Shown piece after piece: positions 1 through 5,597 of a DNA stretch of 5,597 nucleotides; within the stretch, counting starts at the first letter, position 1; each line of letters starts with the position of its first letter. This stretch comes from PALSA-1196 sp036833805 (lineage in GTDB: Bacteria; Pseudomonadota; Gammaproteobacteria; Steroidobacterales; Steroidobacteraceae). The stretch is taken from the NCBI GenBank assembly GCA_036833805.1, contig DAITPA010000085.1:1-5597 (forward strand), in the 5' to 3' direction. The translations under genes were made by a program, and so were the position numbers. The notes below the pieces were generated by a model. That model saw nothing but the letters and a program-made list of their open reading frames with translations, had not been told where the DNA came from and made no database searches.

Positions 1-778
1 TAACGGATCGCGTTGGCGGCAACTCAAACGCCCTCGGGTAGCGCACGAACCAGAGGTAGAGCCCCTCGGCGCTCGCTGTCGGCCCCGCCTGCGCACGGTC
101 CTTGGATTCAAGCACGCTCGCGGCCCAGCCCGGGTCTTTGTCGCCTTGCCCGATCGCAATCAGAAGACCTGCGATATTGCGCACCATGTGATGCAGAAAC
201 GCGTTCGCCGTGATTTGAATCAGAACGAAATCGCCGTGGCGCTCGACACTCAGCGCTTCGATGCGCCGGATGGGCGAGTGGCCTTGCGAGGCGGCCGAGC
301 GGAAGGCGCTGAAGTCGTGCGACCCGACCAGTGCGCGCGTTGCGCTGTGCATGCGCTCGTGATCGAGGGGATGGCGGATCCAGGCCGCACTCCGGGCGGC
401 GAGCGCCGAGCGCACCGGACGGTTGAACACATAGTATCGATAGGTGCGCGCCTCGGCGGAGTAACGGGCGTGAAAGTGGCGCGGTACCGGACGGGCCCAA
501 GCAACGTTGATATCGCCAGGCAAACTCGTGTTGGCGCCCAATACCCAGCCGCGCTCGCTGCGCCGCGCCTCGGTGTCGAAGTGCGCGATCTGTCCGCAGG
601 CGTGTACGCCCGCATCGGTGCGACCGGCGCAGATGATATTGACCGGCGCTGCGGCCACCGGGCTTAACGCCCCCTCGACCAGACTTTGAATCGAAGGACT
701 TGAACGCTGCGTCTGCCAGCCGGCATAAGCCGTGCCGTCGTACTCGAGCCCCAATGCAATTCTGATCGTTCCCCTCAC
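1..778 (-). CDS. truA: tRNA pseudouridine(38-40) synthase TruA, 3' end truncated by window
   Basis: TruA isomerises uridine to pseudouridine at positions 38, 39 and 40 of the tRNA anticodon stem-loop in the cytoplasm. The frame is open from a GTG at 778 to the window edge, giving 259 codons; E. coli TruA is 270 residues, so only a short C-terminal piece is missing. Visible family landmarks are LGLEYDGTAYAGWQ (residues 9-22), CAGRTDAGVHA (50-60) with the catalytic Asp at 55, a HFHARYSAEARTYRYY block, HDFSAF, FLHHMVRNIAG and the C-terminal GLYLWFVRYP. The GTG is chosen because its TGA-overlapping position (GTGA) couples it to fimV, and the protein then starts a few residues before the conserved IALGLEYDG strand. 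No good Shine-Dalgarno sequence precedes it, which fits coupling. In the segment before SPIRR, where many TruA proteins have a Cys (CQ), this one reads ASQGHSP, so that non-catalytic Cys is absent. Identity is certain; only the start codon is inferred. Confidence 0.96.
   Translation of the reverse strand, partial: MRGTIRIALGLEYDGTAYAGWQTQRSSPSIQSLVEGALSPVAAAPVNIICAGRTDAGVHACGQIAHFDTEARRSERGWVLGANTSLPGDINVAWARPVPRHFHARYSAEARTYRYYVFNRPVRSALAARSAAWIRHPLDHERMHSATRALVGSHDFSAFRSAASQGHSPIRRIEALSVERHGDFVLIQITANAFLHHMVRNIAGLLIAIGQGDKDPGWAASVLESKDRAQAGPTASAEGLYLWFVRYPRAFELPPTRSV
775..778 (-). other. GTGA stop/start overlap of fimV and truA
   Basis: On the minus strand the four bases GTGA hold the truA GTG start (778-776) and the fimV TGA stop (777-775). 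The bases before the GTG (TCCCTCCCGGG) carry no convincing Shine-Dalgarno. Translation of truA therefore probably depends on ribosomes that have just finished fimV, by re-initiation. Confidence 0.7.
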
Positions 779-3690
779 CCCGGGAGGGATTGCAGCAGGC
801 GCTGTGCTTCCTGTTTCTGCGCGACCGAGCCTTCGTTCAGGACTTCATCGAGGATGTTACGCGCGCCGTCCGGGTCGCCCATGTCCATGTAGGCGCGCGC
901 CAGATCCAGCTTCGTGCCGACCTCGCTCATCGTGGCGGGCTCGAGATCCGGAAGCGCCAATTCGTCGGCCGAAAGCTTCTGCGTGACCGTAAAGGCGGCG
1001 TCCGGTGCAGGGGTAGGTCCGACGTTGAGGTCGATTTCGGTCGCGCCGTTTTTGCCTGCGGAGGTGTCATCCATGTCACCGAGATCGAAATCAAGGTCCT
1101 GACCCTTAAGGGCGGCCAAGTGAGCGGTTTCCACAGAATCCGCACCGGGTGAGGTGTGCTCCGCGAACTCGCTCGCCGCCACCGGCGGCAGCGTCGCATC
1201 GAGGTCTTCGGGCTTGACCCGCCAGGCTGCGGTCGCCGAACTTGCCGCGTGGCTTGCATCCGAACGGCGCTCGGCATCGTCAATCGAGCGCCGCGAGGTC
1301 TCATCCAGACCCGCGGCCAAAGTCGGTGAATCTGTGGGCGATAAGGTCGGCTCATCGACCGTGTCGAGCGTACCCAGGTCCAGGCCCAGGTCATCGAGTG
1401 CAAGCTCCGCGGTCTGATCGGCGCCGCCGCTTTGCCTCAATGCCATTTCCACCTTCTGGCGGATGGTCGGATTTTCGTCGTGCTGCGGGAAGGGCTGCTC
1501 GATGGTGGGCAGTTCAACGCTGTCCTCGTCCATGGACTCGCTGTGCTGCGTCATCTGGCGGGTCGTCGCGGAACTCGCCTCGCTGCCGAAATCAAGCCCG
1601 TGCAGCGCAAGATTCTCATCCGTGTTGCGCGCGGTGGGCGACTCCGTGGTCGAATTGCCAGCCTCGCCGAGCGCCGATCCGATATCCAGATCCAGGCCCG
1701 CCGCGGCGCCTTCGGGCACCGGCTCGCCGAGCAGATCAAAATCAATGCGGCTCTGTCCGCCTTCAAGGTCGAGATCAACCCCGCCGGCCGCCGCGCCGCT
1801 GACTGCACCGCTCGAGAACAGCGGATCATCGGGCGCGAGCTGCTTGCCCATGATCACGATCTTTTCCCATTCGCCGGCGGCGGCTTCGGCGCGCGTCGCG
1901 GCAAGCTCATGGGCGCTATGCAGGAACTGCTCTTTATTGCCCCATACGAAGAAGACTTCGAGCAGCTTTAACTTGAGATCACGGCGCTCTGGCTCGCGCG
2001 CGATGGCAATACGCACGAGGTCAGCAGCCTGGTCGTAGAGACCATAGGCCATGTGAAAATCGGCCTCGGCGAGCGGATCGGCCTGATCGAGGTTGATGGC
2101 GGTCTCATTGCTTAACGTGTCATCGGTCGGCACGGTGCGCACGACGGTCGCAGCGCTTGCAGCGCCCGCGCGCGGCCGCTCATGCACGCCGGTTTCCTCG
2201 ACCACGAAGGCAGAATCGCGCGCGGCACGCATATTCGCCGTGTCGCCGAGCGCGTCGCGATTGAGCGTATCGGCACCGGCGCTCGCAAGACGGCCGAGCG
2301 AATCATCGAAGTTGCTGTGTTGTCGCGAGCGCCACGCCGTAAGACCCATACGTGCAAGCACCGCAGCTACGAGGATCGCGAGCACCCACCAATAGCGCAG
2401 CAAAGTCGACGTGAGCGACGGTCCGGGTGCCGTTGTGACGGGCGCAGGGGTTGCAACAGGCGGCGTAACCGGCTTCTCGGCCGGCGGCGGCGGCGCTTCA
2501 GCCGCCGCTGGCGGCGCCGCGGTCACGGCCGGCGCGGGCGCGCGCGCAGCCGATGGGGCGGGAGTGGGCGCGGTCGCCTGCGGGCCGGGTACGGGAGTAG
2601 GCGCGGCCTGCGTGGGCGCCGGTGTCGCCCGCGCACCGATCTGGGCCTGCAGCTTCGCAAGCTCCGCGTTACGCAATTCCAGCAGACGCCGCGATTCCTG
2701 CAACTGCGATTCGAGCTCGTGCATCCGAGCCTCGGTGCTCGCCGAGGCGCCGCTCGCGCCGGGCTGTGTGCCGGGCTTGGTCGATTCGTCGGGGGTGACG
2801 AGATGCAGTCGTCCCGAGTCAGCTGGGGCAGCCGGCTGCGCCGGCGCAGCGCCGCGCCAGGAGGCGTATTGACGGCGTATCTCAGTCAGGGCGTCCTTCG
2901 GCGCGACCGCCGCTGCGGTCGATGCATCCGGGATGCGCAGGACCGCTCCGGCGTGCAGCATATTCATATTGCCTTCGAACGCGCTCGGATTCGCCTGATA
3001 GACCGCCACCATCCAACTGCGCGTGCTGGCCGCGCCAGCCGTCGCCAAGGTGCCCGCGAGCTGTGAAAGGGTGTCGCCGCGTCGCACCACGAGCGTCCCG
3101 GGTTCACCGCTTGGGGCCGCTGGCGCGCTCGCGCGAGCGCGCGGTGCGGGCGGCGCCTGTACCGCAGCGGGTGCGGATTCAGCGCGCGTCGCTGCGGGGG
3201 GAGCCGGGGCGCGGTTAATCGAACCTTCCCGCGTGGCGTTGTCGACCGTTGGCGCCGCCACCGGCGCGGCGCTCACCCCGTTCTGGGTGGGCGTATAGAC
3301 CGGAGGATCGAGGAGCACGGTGTACTCGCGCACGAGATGCCCGCGCGCCCAGTTGACGTCGACCAAGAGCGACACGAACGGCTCGGTGATTGCCTCGCGC
3401 GAGGCAAGCTTGATGACATCGCGTCCGTCGGGCGCGTGCACTGCGCGCATGGAAATCCCGCTCAAGAACGACGGCCATTCGAGGCCGTAGCGCGTAAAGG
3501 CTTCGTGCGTGGCGACTGCGGCGTGCAGGCTGGAGAGATCCTCGGGCGTAGCGCCAACAAGGTCGATCTCCGCATTCAACGGCGAGTTAAGTGAAGACAG
3601 GAGGCGGATATCCCCCAAGCCAAGCGCGAACGCGGCCGGAGGGCACAAAAGCAACAAGGCCAGGGCCCGGGCGAAGGATTTCGCGACCAT
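775..3690 (-). CDS. fimV: FimV/HubP-family polar hub protein (LysM, one transmembrane segment, TPR)
   Basis: FimV is an inner-membrane protein that binds peptidoglycan and organises the cell pole. In Pseudomonas it supports secretin assembly, type IV pili and twitching; HubP of Vibrio and TspA of Neisseria are relatives. The product is 971 residues (P. aeruginosa FimV is about 920). In order: signal peptide 1-22, cut after AFA; FimV N-terminal domain about 23-131, beginning LGLGDIRLLSSLNSPLNAEI; Ala/Pro linker; LysM about 198-254 (GTLVVRRGDTLSQLA to GAVLRIP); coiled coil about 320-352; long Pro/Ala linker about 355-425; transmembrane helix about 433-450; cytoplasmic part from about 453, with a TPR-like block at 538-626, an acidic low-complexity stretch at about 638-890 with repeated LDLDL/LDFDL motifs, and the conserved FimV C-terminal TPR-like domain about 922-971 (LDLARAYMDMGDPDGARNIL). 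The only Cys is in the signal peptide. The ATG follows a weak GGGG seven bases upstream and begins a good signal peptide. It follows asd after 100 bp and overlaps truA by 4 bp. Family assignment is firm; a role in this host's pili is inferred. Confidence 0.96.
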   Translation of the reverse strand: MVAKSFARALALLLLCPPAAFALGLGDIRLLSSLNSPLNAEIDLVGATPEDLSSLHAAVATHEAFTRYGLEWPSFLSGISMRAVHAPDGRDVIKLASREAITEPFVSLLVDVNWARGHLVREYTVLLDPPVYTPTQNGVSAAPVAAPTVDNATREGSINRAPAPPAATRAESAPAAVQAPPAPRARASAPAAPSGEPGTLVVRRGDTLSQLAGTLATAGAASTRSWMVAVYQANPSAFEGNMNMLHAGAVLRIPDASTAAAVAPKDALTEIRRQYASWRGAAPAQPAAPADSGRLHLVTPDESTKPGTQPGASGASASTEARMHELESQLQESRRLLELRNAELAKLQAQIGARATPAPTQAAPTPVPGPQATAPTPAPSAARAPAPAVTAAPPAAAEAPPPPAEKPVTPPVATPAPVTTAPGPSLTSTLLRYWWVLAILVAAVLARMGLTAWRSRQHSNFDDSLGRLASAGADTLNRDALGDTANMRAARDSAFVVEETGVHERPRAGAASAATVVRTVPTDDTLSNETAINLDQADPLAEADFHMAYGLYDQAADLVRIAIAREPERRDLKLKLLEVFFVWGNKEQFLHSAHELAATRAEAAAGEWEKIVIMGKQLAPDDPLFSSGAVSGAAAGGVDLDLEGGQSRIDFDLLGEPVPEGAAAGLDLDIGSALGEAGNSTTESPTARNTDENLALHGLDFGSEASSATTRQMTQHSESMDEDSVELPTIEQPFPQHDENPTIRQKVEMALRQSGGADQTAELALDDLGLDLGTLDTVDEPTLSPTDSPTLAAGLDETSRRSIDDAERRSDASHAASSATAAWRVKPEDLDATLPPVAASEFAEHTSPGADSVETAHLAALKGQDLDFDLGDMDDTSAGKNGATEIDLNVGPTPAPDAAFTVTQKLSADELALPDLEPATMSEVGTKLDLARAYMDMGDPDGARNILDEVLNEGSVAQKQEAQRLLQSLPG
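1021..1779 (-). repeat. Acidic LDLDL/LDFDL motif array inside fimV
   Basis: FimV residues about 638-890 are rich in Asp, Glu, Ser, Thr and Ala and carry a degenerate short motif of alternating Leu/Ile/Phe and Asp. Copies include VDLDLEGG (638), IDFDLLGE (649), LDLDIGSAL (666), LDFGSE (699), LDDLGLDLGTLD (765), LDFDLGDMDD (866) and IDLN (886). Spacing is irregular, so this is a linear-motif array and not a tandem DNA repeat. Acidic repeats occupy the same position in Vibrio HubP. A docking or spacer role is inferred only. Confidence 0.6.
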
Positions 3691-3731
3691 CAGGATACCC
3701 CGCGGACCACCAGCCCGCCTAAAAGTCTTTT

Positions 3732-3769
3732 AAAAACAAAAGTATGGCCCGCATTCCACGAGCCCATAC
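3732..3769 (-). terminator. Rho-independent terminator after asd
   Basis: On the minus strand an imperfect hairpin spans 3769 to 3742. The outer stem GTATGG/CCATAC has 6 bp; after one bulged G, the inner stem CTCGT/GCGGG has 5 bp including G-U pairs, closed by a GGAAT loop. It is followed at once by the U-tract TTTTGTTTTT (3741-3732). It starts 21 bases past the asd stop codon, the usual place for an intrinsic terminator ending the aroC-asd transcript. It works only in the minus direction, since no T-run follows the hairpin on the plus strand. Strength is uncertain because of the bulge and wobble pairs. Confidence 0.75.
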
Positions 3770-3782
3770 ACATTTGGGCCGC

Positions 3783-3811
3783 AATATAACTTAAATATGC
3801 TCGCGGACCAA
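3783..3811 (-). promoter_or_regulatory. Possible sigma-70 promoter for fimV-truA
   Basis: On the minus strand TTGGTC (3811-3806, three of six matches to TTGACA) is followed after exactly 17 bases by TATATT (3788-3783, five of six matches to TATAAT). It overlaps the last asd codons and the stop. Transcription would begin near 3776, just before the terminator hairpin, so the hairpin would sit in the fimV leader. The weak -35 and that awkward placement make this tentative. No better candidate is visible between the terminator and the fimV ATG. Confidence 0.25.
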
Positions 3812-4816
3812 AATCTCCGCGATCTGGATGCTGTTTGTCGCAGCACCTTTGCGCACATTGTCGGCGACGAGCCATAAGTTCAATCCCCGATCGATGGAAA
3901 TATCTTCACGTATTCTGCCGACATAAACTGTGTCGCGGTTCGCTGCCTCGGTAGCCGCAGTCGGGTAGCCACCCGGCCGGCGCTCGTCCATGACTTTGAT
4001 TCCCGGGGCCTTGGCAAGAACTGCGCGGGCCTGTTGTGCCGTAATTTTGCTGCGCGTCTCCAGGTGTACCGCCTCCGAGTGGCCGAAGAACACCGGCACG
4101 CGCACGGCGGTGGCGTTCACCCGGATGCGCGGGTCCCCCATAATCTTCTGAGTCTCCCAGAGCATTTTCATTTCTTCGCGCGTGTAGCCGTTCTCCTGGA
4201 AGACGTCGATCTGCGGCACGCAGTTGAAGGCGATCTGCTTCGGAATCACCTGCGCCTCGACGGGTCCCTGGCCTCCCAAAAGGGCCGCTGACTGCACCGC
4301 AAGTTCCTCCACGGCGCTTCTACCCGCTCCCGAAACCGCCTGATAGGTCGCGACGTTGATGCGCTCGATGCCCGCGACATCGTATATCGGCTTCAGTGCG
4401 ACGACCATCTGTATGGTTGAGCAGTTCGGATTGGCGATGATGCCGCGGTTCGTATATTGCGCAATCTGTTCTGGATTGACCTCGGGCACCACCAGGGGAA
4501 TGTCCTCCTCATAGCGAAATTCTGCCGTGTTGTCGATGACGATGCAGCCGGCGGCGCTGGCCCGCGGCGCGTACTCGCGCGAGACCGCGGCGCCGGCTGA
4601 GAAGAATGCAATCTCGGCGCGGCGGAAATCGAAAGTCGCCAGATCATCGACCGACACGTCCGCATTCTTGAAGCGCAGTTTGCGGCCGAGCGAACGCTCG
4701 CTCGCGAGTAGAAAGAGCTCGGCGACCGCGAAGTCACGTTCTTCGAGCACGCGGATCAGCGTCTCGCCAACCAGCCCGGATGCGCCGACGACGGCTACCT
4801 TGAAAGCGCGCGTCAC
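3791..4816 (-). CDS. asd: aspartate-semialdehyde dehydrogenase
   Basis: Asd reduces L-aspartyl-4-phosphate to L-aspartate-4-semialdehyde with NADPH. This is the branch point to lysine, diaminopimelate, methionine and threonine, and it acts in the cytoplasm. With the GTG at 4816 the product is 341 residues, typical of the shorter Asd type (E. coli Asd is 367). It shows the NADP-binding loop GASGLVG (11-17), the nucleophilic Cys132 in NPNCSTIQ, Gln159 in YQAVSGAGR, and Arg239 and His246 in VRVPVFFGHSEA. The Arg-His spacing of seven matches the substrate-binding Arg and acid-base His of characterised enzymes. The catalytic set is intact, so this looks like a working Asd and not a degenerate Usg-like paralogue. 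The frame is open upstream to an ATG at 4945, but that region lies inside aroC and its translation is not Asd-like. The GTG overlaps the aroC TGA as GTGA and has GAGG five bases upstream. An intrinsic terminator follows the stop. Confidence 0.96.
   Translation of the reverse strand: MTRAFKVAVVGASGLVGETLIRVLEERDFAVAELFLLASERSLGRKLRFKNADVSVDDLATFDFRRAEIAFFSAGAAVSREYAPRASAAGCIVIDNTAEFRYEEDIPLVVPEVNPEQIAQYTNRGIIANPNCSTIQMVVALKPIYDVAGIERINVATYQAVSGAGRSAVEELAVQSAALLGGQGPVEAQVIPKQIAFNCVPQIDVFQENGYTREEMKMLWETQKIMGDPRIRVNATAVRVPVFFGHSEAVHLETRSKITAQQARAVLAKAPGIKVMDERRPGGYPTAATEAANRDTVYVGRIREDISIDRGLNLWLVADNVRKGAATNSIQIAEILVREHI
4813..4816 (-). other. GTGA stop/start overlap of aroC and asd
   Basis: On the minus strand the four bases GTGA hold the asd GTG start (4816-4814) and the aroC TGA stop (4815-4813). 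Unlike the fimV/truA junction, a GAGG Shine-Dalgarno precedes it, so asd could combine re-initiation with independent initiation. Confidence 0.7.
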
Positions 4817-5597
4817 TTCGGCCTCGTAATCACGGGCGTCGTCGATGTGACGTCGGCGTTCTGCGCCCGATGGCGCAGGTAGTGATCCATGAGCACGATC
4901 GCGAGCATCGCCTCCACGATCGGCGTCGCCCGCAGACCGACGCACGGATCGTGTCGGCCGGTGGTCACAATCTCGACCGCGCGGCCGTCCACATCAATGG
5001 TGTCGCCCGGAACCTGGATGCTCGAGGTGGGCTTGAAAGACACGTGCGCGATGATGTCCTGGCCCGACGATATGCCGCCGAGGACACCGCCTGCGTGGTT
5101 GCTGCGAAAGCCGTTCGGCGTGAGTTCGTCGCGATGTTCGCTGCCGCGCTGCGCGACCGCGGCGGCGCCCGCGCCGATGTCGACTGCCTTCACGGCATTG
5201 ATGCCCATGAGCGCGTGCGCGATGTCGGCATCGAGCCGATCGAACACCGGCTCGCCCAAGCCGGGCGGCACGCCCGCGGCGATCACCGTGATACGCGCGC
5301 CGACCGAATCGCCCGCGCCGCGAATCTTCCACATGAGCGCCTCGATTTCCTCGATACGCGCAGGATCCGGGCAGAAGAACGGGTTCTGCGCCGCGAACGC
5401 CGGGTTGACCGCGGCGAGCTCAAGATCGCCGATGCGACTGAGATAGCCGTAGATGCGAACACCGAGCCGTTCAAGAAGATATTTACGCGCAATCGCGCCG
5501 GCGGCAACCCGCATCACGGTCTCGCGCGCCGAAGCGCGTCCGCCGCCACGGTAGTCACGCCGACCATACTTCTGCTGATAGGTGTAGTCGGCGTGAC
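4813..5597 (-). CDS. aroC: chorismate synthase, 5' end truncated by window
   Basis: AroC eliminates phosphate from 5-enolpyruvylshikimate-3-phosphate to give chorismate, the last step of the common aromatic pathway. It requires reduced FMN as a catalytic cofactor. The frame is open from the window edge to TGA at 4815-4813, giving 260 complete codons; E. coli AroC is 361 residues, so about 100 N-terminal residues lie outside. The visible part begins in the conserved HADYTYQQKYGRRDYRGGGR block. It continues through SARETVMRVAAGAIARKYL, QNPFFCPDP, GEPVFDRLDADIAHALMGIN, SNHAGGVLGGISSG, KPTSSI and RHDPCVG, and ends with MDHYLRHRAQNADV. This is close to the E. coli-type bifurcated sequence pattern. 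The ATG at 5517 is internal (METs in RETVMRV) and is not the start. The stop overlaps the asd GTG. The first family signature, GESHG, falls in the missing part. Confidence 0.96.
   Translation of the reverse strand, partial: HADYTYQQKYGRRDYRGGGRASARETVMRVAAGAIARKYLLERLGVRIYGYLSRIGDLELAAVNPAFAAQNPFFCPDPARIEEIEALMWKIRGAGDSVGARITVIAAGVPPGLGEPVFDRLDADIAHALMGINAVKAVDIGAGAAAVAQRGSEHRDELTPNGFRSNHAGGVLGGISSGQDIIAHVSFKPTSSIQVPGDTIDVDGRAVEIVTTGRHDPCVGLRATPIVEAMLAIVLMDHYLRHRAQNADVTSTTPVITRPK
4822..4825 (-). promoter_or_regulatory. Shine-Dalgarno of asd (decides the GTG start)
   Basis: On the minus strand GAGG lies five bases before the GTG at 4816, inside the last codons of aroC. Together with the GTGA overlap it favours this GTG over the upstream in-frame ATG at 4945, which would add 43 residues that do not resemble the Asd family. 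Confidence 0.6.

Noticed and set aside
13..667. Plus-strand frames of 66 and 173 codons at the left end
   Set aside because: They lie opposite truA, whose minus-strand frame is uninterrupted and carries all the family motifs.
1432..2038. Two overlapping plus-strand frames of 179 and 191 codons opposite fimV
   Set aside because: Both lie opposite the FimV TPR and acidic region, overlap one another in different frames, and show no family motif. They are shadows of fimV.
2471..2640. GGC/GCC-rich low-complexity DNA, considered as a DNA repeat element
   Set aside because: It encodes the Pro/Ala linker of FimV before the transmembrane helix, and protein composition explains it fully.
2182..3066. 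A 294-codon open frame on the plus strand, opposite fimV
   Set aside because: Its product is Arg/Gly-rich low complexity with no recognisable domain, and it lies wholly antisense to the well-supported LysM, coiled-coil and linker part of fimV. GC-rich coding DNA commonly leaves such open antisense frames.
3721..3731. Odd palindrome AAAAGTCTTTT next to the terminator U-tract, considered as an operator
   Set aside because: It is a short A/T-run palindrome adjoining another A/T run, likely by chance; no second copy or known operator consensus is visible.
4817..4945. In-frame upstream extension of asd to the ATG at 4945
   Set aside because: It would add 43 Arg/Asp-rich residues translated from inside aroC in another frame. 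The Asd family begins just before the Rossmann strand KVAVVGASG, which fits the GTG at 4816 with its GAGG.
4889..5446. A 185-codon plus-strand frame opposite aroC
   Set aside because: It is fully antisense to highly conserved AroC sequence, and its Ser/Ala/Pro-rich product resembles no family I know.

Overview
The window is a fragment of a GC-rich proteobacterial chromosome carrying four genes, all on the minus strand. In transcription order (right to left) they are aroC (chorismate synthase, 5' end cut off by the window edge), asd (aspartate-semialdehyde dehydrogenase, complete), fimV (polar, peptidoglycan-binding hub protein of type IV pilus and pole organisation, complete) and truA (tRNA pseudouridine(38-40) synthase, last few codons cut off). 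The order aroC-asd-fimV-truA, the FimV architecture and the E. coli-like AroC sequence suggest a gammaproteobacterium, perhaps related to Xanthomonadales, Steroidobacterales or Nevskiales. A betaproteobacterium is less likely but not excluded, and genus cannot be read from this sequence.

Layout: 4813-5597 aroC; 3791-4816 asd; 3691-3790 the only intergenic gap; 775-3690 fimV; 1-778 truA. Coding density is nearly total. The aroC/asd and fimV/truA junctions use the same device: a GTG start overlapping the upstream TGA stop by four bases (GTGA). This predicts two translationally coupled pairs. The gap between the pairs holds a good intrinsic terminator (GC-containing hairpin followed by TTTTGTTTTT on the minus strand). 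A possible promoter lies just upstream of the hairpin, at the end of asd. The simplest reading is two bicistronic units, aroC-asd and fimV-truA, with some possible read-through.

Functionally, aroC finishes the common aromatic pathway and asd supplies the branch to Lys/Met/Thr and diaminopimelate. fimV builds the cell-pole hub for type IV pili, and truA modifies the tRNA anticodon stem-loop. This is a conserved neighbourhood, not an accessory region. I see no mobile element, CRISPR array, RNA gene or clearly undescribed system. The points most worth a second look are the terminator/promoter arrangement ahead of fimV, the repeated acidic LDFDL-type motifs in the FimV cytoplasmic region, and the paired GTGA couplings.
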